The translations under genes and the position numbers were made by a program. Shown piece by piece: positions 19,636 to 28,239 of a DNA stretch of 64,000 bases (position 1 is its first letter; each line of letters opens with the position of its first letter). The stretch comes from Ilumatobacteraceae bacterium (GTDB lineage: Bacteria; Actinomycetota; Acidimicrobiia; Acidimicrobiales; Ilumatobacteraceae), in the NCBI GenBank assembly GCA_018401375.1, contig JAGYKR010000002.1, positions 124,001-188,000 on the forward strand. The letters run 5' to 3'. Below the pieces are notes generated by a model that was not told where the DNA came from, made no database searches, and saw only the letters and a list, made by a program, of their open reading frames with translations.

Positions 19636-20808
19636 TCATCGGACAGTCACCGTGGCAGTAGACACGTCGATAAAGGAGACCTCTCCGCCGAGGGCCACCG
19701 GCAGCACGGTCTCGAGGCGGACGAGTTTCAACAACAAGTCTGAGGTCGCACCGAAACGGACCTCGATCCGTTCGGCGGTGATGGGATCAAATTCGGGGTC
19801 CTCTTCGTCGGGTTCGCGAGTCGGGTCCACCGTGGCATAGATCGCATCACGGTAGAGATACATGCTGAGGTCGTCGCCATTCGGATCCACCTCAATCGCT
19901 TGGGTCCGGCCCCTCACTGTGACTGTGAGCGCTTGCACGAGTTGGGCGGCACCCACCGGGCCTGGCGGCGTGAACTGCCCGGGCTGGAGCGTCAGTTCTT
20001 CGAGCCCAAACAACAACATGTACGCGATCGGCTGTCCCTCGATCACATCGAGGACCCGGCCCTCTTTGTCGATGACCCGGAACACACCGTCGGCACCTTG
20101 GTAGGTGGCCAACGGGAAGCGTTCCCGGATCTCAATTCTCAGTCCCGTTGGGAAACTGGTGCGAGCACGAGCTGTATCAACCCAAGGAATTTCTTCGATT
20201 CGCTGCTCAATCCCACCGATATCGAGCAGCAGTGTTGTGCTGCCCACAACTTCATCGATGATCTCTGCCAACCTGGTCTGATCGGTGTAAACGGCTCCGG
20301 TGACCACCACGTCATCCTCAGCGATCGAAAACAATGGGGAGCCTAAGATCGCAAGGACCGCCACGAGCCCAAGTAGAAACCCACCACCGATCCCTACCCA
20401 ACGTAACCGGCGCCGACCCTCTGCTCGTCGCACCGAGATCCGACGGGCGCGGAGCCTTGGCTCCATCTGACCGGGACCATCGCGTCCCGATGCCCCCGGG
20501 ACGAAGGCGTCCACCTCTCCCCCATCCACGATCACCACACGGCCCGTCGAGTCCGAGGAGTCCACGGTTGGTCCTGAACCCGACCGGTCCAAGCCCAGTT
20601 CATCCAGATACACCGGATCGGCAAACTCCTCATCGGAGATCGTGATCACCGTGGCCATGGGAGCGGTGGGGTCCAATTCAGGCTCGAGTGGATCAACTTC
20701 GGGCAGATCCAGATCCGGCAGATCCGGCTCCGGCAGATCCGGCTCGGGCAGAACTGCCGGTGATGACCGGCTCGGGCAGAACTGTCGGTGACGACTCTGC
20801 ATCCACAC
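19636..20808 (-). CDS. ftsQ: Cell division protein FtsQ (POTRA domain), frame broken in N-terminal region
   Basis: Bitopic division protein that links FtsB/FtsL to the septal synthase. The frame encodes a Pro/Glu/Asp/Leu repeat (LPEPDLPEPDLPDLD), a cytoplasmic region, a transmembrane segment (WVGIGGGFLLGLVAVLAILG), a POTRA domain (FSIAEDDVVVTGAVYTD to FPLATYQ) and the FtsQ beta domain. The open frame begins at an ATG at 20808, but the first 18 residues are an out-of-frame reading of the upstream segment. The next in-frame ATG (20658) has no ribosome binding site. The natural start coupled to murB (ATGA at 20908) is in another frame; see the adjoining entry. Domain identity is firm, but the N-terminus is uncertain. 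Confidence 0.85.
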   Translation of the reverse strand: MWMQSRHRQFCPSRSSPAVLPEPDLPEPDLPDLDLPEVDPLEPELDPTAPMATVITISDEEFADPVYLDELGLDRSGSGPTVDSSDSTGRVVIVDGGEVDAFVPGASGRDGPGQMEPRLRARRISVRRAEGRRRLRWVGIGGGFLLGLVAVLAILGSPLFSIAEDDVVVTGAVYTDQTRLAEIIDEVVGSTTLLLDIGGIEQRIEEIPWVDTARARTSFPTGLRIEIRERFPLATYQGADGVFRVIDKEGRVLDVIEGQPIAYMLLFGLEELTLQPGQFTPPGPVGAAQLVQALTVTVRGRTQAIEVDPNGDDLSMYLYRDAIYATVDPTREPDEEDPEFDPITAERIEVRFGATSDLLLKLVRLETVLPVALGGEVSFIDVSTATVTVR

Positions 20809-20908
20809 CGAAAGCCGCAGCGAGTTCCGCCATCACCTCATGGCGAATGTCCATCTCTTCGGTGCGGGGCCGAAAAGCCTGATCGCCGTCGGCTCGAGGC
20901 CCGCTCAT
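20693..20908 (-). CDS. Probable true N-terminus of FtsQ in the preceding frame
   Basis: A 71-residue frame starting at ATG 20908, overlapping the murB stop as ATGA in the same way as the other joints of this cluster. It reads MSGPRADGDQAFRPRTEEMD onward to a VDAESSPTVLPEP stretch, then degenerates into a Gly/Ala/Ser run and stops at 20693. The segment CAGTTCTGCCCGAGCCGG occurs twice, 28 bases apart. The first copy reads VLPEP in this frame and the second reads VLPEP in the ftsQ frame. Removing one base between them would fuse the two frames. I interpret this as the beginning of ftsQ separated by a one-base frame change. Confidence 0.65.
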   Translation of the reverse strand: MSGPRADGDQAFRPRTEEMDIRHEVMAELAAAFGVDAESSPTVLPEPVITGSSARAGSAGAGSAGSGSARS

Positions 20909-21903
20909 GCCAGATCCCCCGCACCAACGATGCGGACTTCGCTGCGCAAAGCAATCCCGGTGGCGGCCAAGACGACCTCACGTACGTGTTCAATCAACGC
21001 TCGCACGTCAGCGGCGGTTGCCGACTCCTCGGCCTGAATAAAGTTCGCATGTTTCAAAGACACGACCGCGCCGCCGATCCGGGTTCCTCTCAGACCGCAC
21101 TGGTCGATCAGCTCACCGGCACTCAGTTCGCCCGGGATCGGATTAACAAACACCGACCCACAGTTGTGTCCGCCGGGTTGATGTTCGCGTCGCCATTGGA
21201 CGATCTCGGAGATCTTGGCTGTGGAGTCCTCCACCGAACCCGGCTCGAGTTCCACCGCCGCCGAGATCACCACATCGGTGTCTCGGAGATCTGAACCCCG
21301 GAACCGAAGGCCAAGAGCAGAGCGTTCACGTTCGGAGACCTCCCCAGTTTCGAGGTTAAAGATTTCCGCCGATACGAGAGTCTCGGCCATATCTGATCCG
21401 TGTCCGCCAGCATTCATGCGCACTGCGCCGCCCACCGAACCGGGAACTCCGACGGCCCACTCCATCCCTGTGAGACCCATCGCGGCGCTGCGCCGAGCGA
21501 GCACCGGCAATGCCACTGCGGCGCCGACCCGGAGAACAGTTGAGCCCGGACTCGATGGGGCGGTTAATCGGGGGGTTGTGTCAGCCGAGATCTGCTCGAA
21601 ACCCTCTGCGAGACGCACCGCAATGCCGGGGAAGCCCAAGTCATCGACCAGCAGGTTCGAACCGCGCCCAACCACCAGCACCTCCAGCCCACTGACTCGT
21701 CGTGCCTCTGCTATCAGCCGCAGATCATTGACCGTGCGAGCCTCCACAAAAACCGCTGCCGGTCCGCCGAGTCGATACGTGGTGAGCCCGGCGAGAGAGC
21801 GTTGGACGACAGCCAGATCGCCGAGTACTTCGAGCGCCAGCGCGACCCGGACGGGACTTGGCCCTGCCCCGGTGATCTCTGACCCGTCGCTCATCTCGGT
21901 CAC
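20905..21903 (-). CDS. murB: UDP-N-acetylenolpyruvoylglucosamine reductase
   Basis: FAD-dependent enzyme that reduces UDP-GlcNAc-enolpyruvate to UDP-MurNAc in peptidoglycan precursor synthesis; 332 residues. It shows LTTYRLGGPAAVFVEA, the FAD motif VVGRGSNLLV, GVPGSVGGAVRMNAGGHGSD, RREHQPGGHNCGSVFVNP with the catalytic Ser in GSVF, and the C-terminal LRSEVRIVG with the conserved Glu. It overlaps murC by ATGA at its start and the ftsQ N-terminal frame by ATGA at its end. Confidence 0.96.
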   Translation of the reverse strand: MTEMSDGSEITGAGPSPVRVALALEVLGDLAVVQRSLAGLTTYRLGGPAAVFVEARTVNDLRLIAEARRVSGLEVLVVGRGSNLLVDDLGFPGIAVRLAEGFEQISADTTPRLTAPSSPGSTVLRVGAAVALPVLARRSAAMGLTGMEWAVGVPGSVGGAVRMNAGGHGSDMAETLVSAEIFNLETGEVSERERSALGLRFRGSDLRDTDVVISAAVELEPGSVEDSTAKISEIVQWRREHQPGGHNCGSVFVNPIPGELSAGELIDQCGLRGTRIGGAVVSLKHANFIQAEESATAADVRALIEHVREVVLAATGIALRSEVRIVGAGDLA

Positions 21904-23318
21904 GGTGATGCGATCCCGACCGCCGTGGGTGCAGCTTTGTGGAGTAGCTCATCGGGCAATGCAGCGATATCACCGCATCCCATGGAGATGCAGACATCCC
22001 CTGGCCGCAGCTCGTTTCCGAGGTATCGGACCAGATCTTCTCGGTGGGGCATCCAGACCACCTTCGCCGAGGGATCGGCCTCACACACCGCGTTGAGAAT
22101 TAACTTCCCGGTCACACCAGGAATCGGCATCGTTCCCGAGGCATAGATATCGGTAAGCACCACGAGGTCAGCCTCAACGAAGCAACGCTCATACTCGCGC
22201 CACATCTCTGCGATCCGATGGAACCGGTTGGGTTGGAAGACTGCTACCACCCGGTTCCAGCCGTCGCCACTATGGCGGGCGGCGGCGAGTACCGCAGCGA
22301 TCTCTCCGGGCAGATGGGCGTAATCATCCACCAGCGTCGCACCCTTCAGCACACCTCGGATATCGAATCGCCGAGCGACTCCACCAAACCGCGATAACGC
22401 GCTCGCAATCTGCTCGGGAGCCACCCCGATCGCGTGGGTGAGGGCGGCTGCACCGGTGGCGTTGACCACATTGTGAACGCCCCGCAGGGGCAGGTGAACA
22501 TCCATCAGTTTCTGACCCTGATGTTCGATAGTGAAACGCCACGACCCATCGTGGGCCTTGAGGTCCACAGCGCGATACTCACAACCCTCGCTTAAGCCGT
22601 AACTCGTCGCCGCTGGGAACGCCTCCAGACTGCGCACCACTGGATCATCTCCACAGACCACCCGCGGGCCAGCGATCGCAGCCAGATACTGATCGAAACT
22701 GCCTACCAGAGCCTCAAAAGACCCAAAGTGGTCCAGGTGGTCGCGTTCGATGTTGGTCAGAATCGTTGCGTACAAGGGAAGTTGAAGATGGGTTCCGTCG
22801 CTCTCATCAGCTTCGACCACCAGCCACTCGCCACCGGTCCATTGGGCGCCGGTCCCGGTATCGGTCACATCCCCACCGATCACGAAACTCGGAGCGAGTT
22901 GGGCGTTGGCCATTATCAGCATCACCATCGAGGTCGTGGTGGTCTTGCCATGAGTCCCCGCCACCGCCACTGAGCGCGCTGAGCCACAGATCCCAGCGAG
23001 AATACCGGCCCTCGTCAGCACAGGGATTCCGAGCCGATGCGCCTCATCACATTCGTTATTGGAGGTTGGGATCGCAGAGGAAGCCGTGACCGCGTCGCAT
23101 CCGATCACGTGGGAACGAGAATGGCCGATGTGGACCGTCACCCCGGCCGCTCGGAGCCGATCGAGGACGGGGCGTTCTCTGATATCGCTTCCCGACACCT
23201 CGTGACCCATCTGAGCGAGCACGATCGCAATCGCACTCATACCTGGGCCACCTACCCCGACGACATGGATCCGGCGCCGCTGCGACAAATCCAACTGGGA
23301 GCGAGTCGTGGCCTTCAC
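21900..23318 (-). CDS. murC: UDP-N-acetylmuramate-L-alanine ligase
   Basis: ATP-dependent ligase adding the first residue, L-Ala, to UDP-MurNAc. It has 472 residues in the three-domain Mur ligase fold. The N-terminal VVGVGGPGMSAIA binds the UDP substrate, GTHGKTTTTSMV is the ATP P-loop, and NIERDHLDHFG is the central Mur motif. murG ends 6 bases upstream of its start. Confidence 0.97.
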   Translation of the reverse strand: MKATTRSQLDLSQRRRIHVVGVGGPGMSAIAIVLAQMGHEVSGSDIRERPVLDRLRAAGVTVHIGHSRSHVIGCDAVTASSAIPTSNNECDEAHRLGIPVLTRAGILAGICGSARSVAVAGTHGKTTTTSMVMLIMANAQLAPSFVIGGDVTDTGTGAQWTGGEWLVVEADESDGTHLQLPLYATILTNIERDHLDHFGSFEALVGSFDQYLAAIAGPRVVCGDDPVVRSLEAFPAATSYGLSEGCEYRAVDLKAHDGSWRFTIEHQGQKLMDVHLPLRGVHNVVNATGAAALTHAIGVAPEQIASALSRFGGVARRFDIRGVLKGATLVDDYAHLPGEIAAVLAAARHSGDGWNRVVAVFQPNRFHRIAEMWREYERCFVEADLVVLTDIYASGTMPIPGVTGKLILNAVCEADPSAKVVWMPHREDLVRYLGNELRPGDVCISMGCGDIAALPDELLHKAAPTAVGIASP

Positions 23319-23324
23319 AGAGGA

Positions 23325-24464
23325 TCAGGCTAGAGCGACGGACTCGATCAGTGCGGTCAATGCCCCGCGCCGGTGCACCTCACCCATCTCAAATGCCGCC
23401 GAACCAAGCCCCACTCGCCGTGTCGTGGATTCGCGCAGGTCCTCAACAAGGTCAGCGAGGAACGCGAGTTCGCTCTCTTCAAGCAAGACAGCACCACCTT
23501 GATCGGACAGCCATTGAACATTCAGGCGTTGGTGGTCTTCGGCTGCCCCCGACCACGGAACGAGGATCGCTGGGGTACCGGTGACAGCCACCTCGTGCAC
23601 GGTGGATGCGCCACCGCGGGCGATCAGCAGGTCGCAGGCTGCGTACACGAGGTCCATCCGATCTTCAAAACCCACCGGGGCGTACGCGACACCATCTGAG
23701 CCGTCGCGAGCATCGGGTGCTTCGGCGAGGAAGCGTTCACCGACCACGTGGTGGATCGCTAGGCCTCGATCCGCCCGAGAGGCCTCCACCAGTTGAGCGA
23801 TGGCTGCGTTTACAACACCTGAGCCTTGGGACCCACCCATGACTGCGACCATGAACCGGTCCTGTTCCACTCCGAGCGTTACGCGAGCGGCGTCTCGGTC
23901 TCGGGCCCGACGGAGTTCGAGGATCGATTGGCGAATCGGCGCTCCAGTCATCACCGCCCGAGGCAGCACCGAATCTGAAAACGACACCGCACATGCCGCG
24001 GCTCGGCGCGCTGCGAGTTGGCTGGCACGCCCCGGCCGCCGGTCGTAGCTCACCACCACCACGGGAATCCGCAGTGATCTCGCCGCAAGGATTGCGGGAA
24101 GGCTTGCGTATCCGCCCACCGAGACCACCACGCTGACCTGATGATCAGCGAGGAAACGCCGTGCGGTACGTCGGGCGCGCATCAGCCGAGGCAAAAATCC
24201 GACATTTGACATGGTCAGGCGACGTTGCAGGCCCACGACTTCGTACAGGCTGTACCGGTACGGGGTCTGTGGCAGCATCCGGGCTTCAATGCCCCTCGCC
24301 GCACCCATGTAGTGAATCTCGTGTGGGCGATGGCCTGCAGCGACGAGGCCCTCGGCCACCGCCAAAGCAGGGAGTACATGGCCTGCGGTACCGCCGCCGG
24401 CGATGACGGCGAAGATCTTCCGATCGGCGGCCGATGGCTCCGAACGCCCTTGGGGGCCGACCAT
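23325..24464 (-). CDS. murG: Undecaprenyl-PP-MurNAc-pentapeptide GlcNAc transferase
   Basis: Membrane-associated glycosyltransferase (GT-B fold) converting lipid I to lipid II. It has 379 residues. Motifs: AVIAGGGTAGHVLPALAVAEGL near the N-terminus, VVSVGGYASLPA, VMGGSQGSGVVNAA, and the C-terminal UDP-GlcNAc site ARGGASTVHEVA with TPAILVPWSGAAEDHQ. An N-terminal extension of about 18 residues precedes the first strand. ftsW ends 14 bases upstream. Confidence 0.97.
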   Translation of the reverse strand: MVGPQGRSEPSAADRKIFAVIAGGGTAGHVLPALAVAEGLVAAGHRPHEIHYMGAARGIEARMLPQTPYRYSLYEVVGLQRRLTMSNVGFLPRLMRARRTARRFLADHQVSVVVSVGGYASLPAILAARSLRIPVVVVSYDRRPGRASQLAARRAAACAVSFSDSVLPRAVMTGAPIRQSILELRRARDRDAARVTLGVEQDRFMVAVMGGSQGSGVVNAAIAQLVEASRADRGLAIHHVVGERFLAEAPDARDGSDGVAYAPVGFEDRMDLVYAACDLLIARGGASTVHEVAVTGTPAILVPWSGAAEDHQRLNVQWLSDQGGAVLLEESELAFLADLVEDLRESTTRRVGLGSAAFEMGEVHRRGALTALIESVALA

Positions 24465-24478
24465 CAGGGGTGGCCGTC

Positions 24479-25714
24479 CTATCTCGCCCGACGGGCCACG
24501 TTAAGCAGCAAACCCGACGCAGTCATCATCACAAACAATGAGGTACCGCCAGCGGAAAAGAACGGCAATGTGAGACCGGTCACCGGTAAAAGCCCGCTGA
24601 CCCCACCCAAGTTCACCACGGCCTGCACGCCGAACCAGGCAGCAATGCCGCCGGCCATCAACATAGAGAAACGGTTGGGGGCCGCGAGTGCTGTTTGAAT
24701 CCCGAACCAGACCAGCAGGGCAAACCCGCCTACCACCGCCACCGATCCGATGAATCCCAGTTCATCGGCGATGACAGCGAAAATGAAGTCCGAATGAGGC
24801 AATGGCAGATACCCCAACTTGCCGTTGCTGCCTCCGATCCCTGAACCGGTCACACCGCCATTGGCCATGCTCAAGAAGCCTTGATATGTCTGGTAGGAGG
24901 CGTATTCACGGTTACCGCGAATATCGAGAAACGAGGTCAAACGATTCATTCGTCTCGGGCTCGAGATCGCCAACACTCCAAGACCGACTGCGCCAACACC
25001 GAAGAGACCGGCCAAGTGGTGAACAGGTATGCCCCCAATAAACCCGACGGCCACCAGAATCGATCCGAGCACCACCGCTGATCCGAAGTCACCTTGGGCC
25101 AAACAGAGTCCTGTTCCGATCCCCGATAATGCGAATAGCGGCAGCAACCCTTCTTTTTTGTCGGAGAGTTTCGGCGCACTGCGGGTCAAGAAGTCTGCGG
25201 TCATCGCGAGCAGTGCAAGTTTCAACACTTCAGAGGGCTGGAAACTGATATCACCAAACCTGGCCCAGGCCCGAGTGTCGTTAATCGTGGCGCCGATCCC
25301 ACCGATAAAAGGCAAAATCATCAGCCCTGCGGCGACGGCAGCAATCGGGGTAACAAATGGCCGCCATCGTTCAAAGGGAATTTGTGCTCCGGCTATCAGA
25401 CCGCCCACACCGATGAAAGCCCACATCACTTGACGCCCAAAGATGCGATAGGGCGAACCGTCCGAGCCGACGGCGTTGGCCGCCGATGAGGACAGCACCA
25501 TCACCAAGCCGAGCATCACGAACACGACCACGACGGTCGCGATCACGTAGAACGCCACAGGTGGCGGACCCGTTGGCCGAGCCACCTGCACCGGCACACC
25601 GGTACGACGCGCAATCCACGCCGTCAAACGAGTGGGTGGAGCACTTTCGATCAGATCCAACCGTTCTCGAGCAGCTTGGCGGCGTTGTGACAGGTTCTCT
25701 GGCAACATGGTCAT
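24479..25714 (-). CDS. ftsW: Septal peptidoglycan glycosyltransferase FtsW (SEDS family)
   Basis: Polytopic membrane protein (about ten segments) that polymerises lipid II at the septum with its partner PBP. It has 411 residues. The cytoplasmic N-terminus is rich in Arg/Gln (RRQAARERLDLIESAP). SEDS motifs include the catalytic-Asp region NDTRAWARFGDISFQPSEV, the loop GSNGKLGYLPLPHSDFIFAV and the C-terminal GLLPVTGLTLPFFSAGGTS. The start overlaps the murD stop as ATGA. The divisome PBP partner is ftsI in the same cluster. Confidence 0.96.
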   Translation of the reverse strand: MTMLPENLSQRRQAARERLDLIESAPPTRLTAWIARRTGVPVQVARPTGPPPVAFYVIATVVVVFVMLGLVMVLSSSAANAVGSDGSPYRIFGRQVMWAFIGVGGLIAGAQIPFERWRPFVTPIAAVAAGLMILPFIGGIGATINDTRAWARFGDISFQPSEVLKLALLAMTADFLTRSAPKLSDKKEGLLPLFALSGIGTGLCLAQGDFGSAVVLGSILVAVGFIGGIPVHHLAGLFGVGAVGLGVLAISSPRRMNRLTSFLDIRGNREYASYQTYQGFLSMANGGVTGSGIGGSNGKLGYLPLPHSDFIFAVIADELGFIGSVAVVGGFALLVWFGIQTALAAPNRFSMLMAGGIAAWFGVQAVVNLGGVSGLLPVTGLTLPFFSAGGTSLFVMMTASGLLLNVARRAR

Positions 25715-27162
25715 CTGACTCCTCCCTGCGCATCGCCTTCCGATTGGACTTCATCTGCCAGTTGAGACCCGCACCGGCCCTCGCCATCTGTTCGCACCTG
25801 AGAAGTATTGATCACAGCGTGGACCAAATCGCGGAAATGATCACCACGAGCGGCGTACCCACCGGTCGGATACCAATCAAAACTGGCGCATCCCGGAGAC
25901 AACAACACCACATCGCCGGAGCTGGCGAGGCGCGCTGCCTGCCGCACTGCGTCCTCCATTGATCCGGCGTGATGGACCGGACAATCACCGGCGAACACCT
26001 GCGCGATCTCCCCGGCTGCTTCACCGATCGCGATCACTGCACGCACCCGATCTGGGGCGCGCATCGCTGCGAGATCCAGGTCTTTATTACGCCCACCGGC
26101 GATCAATATCACCGACTCAAAACCAGCAATCGCTGAGGCTGCGGCATGCGGGGTCGTTGCTTTGGAGTCGTTAAACCAAGAGATCCCACCAGCGGTTCCG
26201 ATGGCTTCGATCCGGTGCGCAACACCACCGAACCCGGCCAATGCACTACGTACTGCATCCACCGTGCCCAGGCCGATCTCCATCACGGCGGCGGCTGCAG
26301 CCAAAGCATTGGTTTGATCATGAGGGAGTTGTCGCCACATTTGGCTGACCTCACACAACTTTCCCTGTGGTCCCCACAGGGAACCGCCGTCGCTCCAGTA
26401 ACTCGTAGATTCGCGATCCACCAGTGGACCGGACCCGAAGCGCACCTGTCGAGAAGGAGCGATCGCGAGGTTGCGCATCACGATGGGATCGGCAAGGAAC
26501 CCGATCCCCACATCACTGGCCATCTGGAGACGAAAGATGTTGGCCTTCGCCCACTCGTAGCTGTCCATGGAGCGATGCCAGTTGAGGTGATCGGGAGCCA
26601 GATTCAGCCACACGGCAGCCTCAGCGCGAAACTGATGTGTCCAAGCGAGGCGGAAACTGCTGCACTCCACCACAAACACCTCGATATCGGAGTCCAGAGC
26701 CGCGATCAGTGGAGTGTCAGTGTTGCCTACGGCTTCGGCTCGGAACCCTGCCTCCTGCAACATCGCAGCAGCGAGCAAACACGTGGTGGTCTTGCCATCG
26801 GTGCCGGTAATCGCAATCATCGGTCGGGGCCCGCCGGGACGTAATTGTTCGATCCGGTAGGCGAGTTCAATCTCACTCACCACCTCGCATCCATGGCCGA
26901 GGGCGGCCTGGATCACCGGGTGGTCCTCGGGGACTCCGGGGGCCGGCACAAGTTGGTCCACGGTGGCCAGACGAGCGGGTACATCGCGGGCTGCGACAAC
27001 CTCGGCACCGTGGCGTTCGGCGAGTTCTCCGAGGTGCGCCATGGCATCGGTTCCCTCAACGGCTGCATCGTCAGAGATACTGAGGTCTGCTCCTCGGGCA
27101 CACAGCGCCACCAAAGTTGCAGCCCCCGCAACGCCCATGCCGTGGAGATGAACCGTCATCAC
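25711..27162 (-). CDS. murD: UDP-N-acetylmuramoylalanine-D-glutamate ligase
   Basis: Mur ligase adding D-Glu; 483 residues. N-terminal HLHGMGVAGAATLVAL, ATP P-loop ITGTDGKTTTCLL, NLAPDHLNWHRSMDSY, and FNDSKATTPHAAASAI in the C-terminal domain. The first two codons are GTG ATG; the ATG at 27159 is equally plausible. The start sits in a 14-bp tandem repeat. It lies directly after mraY and is coupled to ftsW. Confidence 0.96.
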   Translation of the reverse strand: MMTVHLHGMGVAGAATLVALCARGADLSISDDAAVEGTDAMAHLGELAERHGAEVVAARDVPARLATVDQLVPAPGVPEDHPVIQAALGHGCEVVSEIELAYRIEQLRPGGPRPMIAITGTDGKTTTCLLAAAMLQEAGFRAEAVGNTDTPLIAALDSDIEVFVVECSSFRLAWTHQFRAEAAVWLNLAPDHLNWHRSMDSYEWAKANIFRLQMASDVGIGFLADPIVMRNLAIAPSRQVRFGSGPLVDRESTSYWSDGGSLWGPQGKLCEVSQMWRQLPHDQTNALAAAAAVMEIGLGTVDAVRSALAGFGGVAHRIEAIGTAGGISWFNDSKATTPHAAASAIAGFESVILIAGGRNKDLDLAAMRAPDRVRAVIAIGEAAGEIAQVFAGDCPVHHAGSMEDAVRQAARLASSGDVVLLSPGCASFDWYPTGGYAARGDHFRDLVHAVINTSQVRTDGEGRCGSQLADEVQSEGDAQGGVR

Positions 27163-27192
27163 AGAACCGCCATCACAGAACCGCCATCACAG
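27157..27192. repeat. 14-bp tandem repeat at the mraY/murD junction
   Basis: CATCACAGAACCGC occurs twice exactly with a further 8-base partial copy. It spans the murD start codon, the short gap and the mraY stop. On the coding strand the repeat carries a GTGATG in each copy, so duplicate start-like codons are present. Confidence 0.95.
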
Positions 27193-28239
27193 GCCCGCTG
27201 CGATCCGGGTGAAGTCGCCGATAAAAATCGCCAACGCAGTGGCAACACAGATCGCTGCGATCAGCCAAAACCTAATGATGACCGTGGTCTCTGGCCACCC
27301 CAACAACTCGAAGTGATGGTGGATCGGTGTCATCTTGAACAGGCGGCGCCTCCGCCCAGAAGCTTTGAAGACCCCCATCTGCATCGCTACCGATCCCGCT
27401 TCGATCACGTTGATCCCGCAAATCAAAATCAACAGCAAATGGGTGTTCATCGTCAGCGCCATGAACGCGAGTGCAGATCCGAGAGCGAGCGCACCGACAT
27501 CGCCCATAAAGATCCGAGCCGGTGCTGCATTCCACCACAAAAATCCGAGACAGGCCCCGGCAAAGGCCGCCGAGAAGACCGCCATATCCAACGGGTTGAT
27601 TACCGAGGAGTAGATCCCCGGGTTACGAAAGGCCCAGTAAGCGATGATCGTAAATGCCCCAAACCCCATCAGCGCAGATCCGCCCGCCAGGCCATCGAGA
27701 CCGTCGGTCACGTTGACCGCGTTGGTGGTGGCCCAGATGATGATCCCCGCCCAGACCACCCACACCGCAACCGGAAGTTCAATTCCGAGGTCCCCTGCCC
27801 TCGTCAAGGCCACGCTGGTGGAGATCCCGGTGGAAGAAACCATCCACCATGCAACCAGCATCGACATTGCCAGAGTGATGTAGTTCTTCTGCTTCCAAAA
27901 GATGCCGCGGTTGTGACGTTTGCGAACCTTGATCACATCGTCGAGCAGTCCCATGGAGGCCATCGCCAGCACCCCGACCCAGGCGATCAATGCCTGGTCC
28001 GAAAAAGGCAGACCGCGTCGAAGATGGGCGACCGACCATCCAATAAACGCAGCGCTCACAATGGCCAACCCACCCATCGTCGGAGTGCCTTGTTTGGGCA
28101 TGTGATGCTCGGGCCCGCGATCCTCCTTGCCGAGAATCGGTTGGCCTCGGCCATGCGTGGCAAAAAAGATCATGAGTGCCCGAGTGCCAAACAGCGACAC
28201 GACGGTGGCCACCGCCCCCGCCAACATGATCGCAATCAT
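27187..28239 (-). CDS. mraY: Phospho-N-acetylmuramoyl-pentapeptide transferase
   Basis: Polytopic membrane enzyme that transfers phospho-MurNAc-pentapeptide to undecaprenyl phosphate, forming lipid I. It has 350 residues and about ten membrane segments. Conserved blocks: KQGTPTMGGLAI, LLDDVIKVRKRHN with the catalytic Asp pair, NAVNVTDGLDGLA, FMGDVGALALGSALA, and MTPIHHHFELLGWPE. Its start overlaps the murE stop as ATGA, leaving no room for murF. Confidence 0.97.
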   Translation of the reverse strand: MIAIMLAGAVATVVSLFGTRALMIFFATHGRGQPILGKEDRGPEHHMPKQGTPTMGGLAIVSAAFIGWSVAHLRRGLPFSDQALIAWVGVLAMASMGLLDDVIKVRKRHNRGIFWKQKNYITLAMSMLVAWWMVSSTGISTSVALTRAGDLGIELPVAVWVVWAGIIIWATTNAVNVTDGLDGLAGGSALMGFGAFTIIAYWAFRNPGIYSSVINPLDMAVFSAAFAGACLGFLWWNAAPARIFMGDVGALALGSALAFMALTMNTHLLLILICGINVIEAGSVAMQMGVFKASGRRRRLFKMTPIHHHFELLGWPETTVIIRFWLIAAICVATALAIFIGDFTRIAAGL

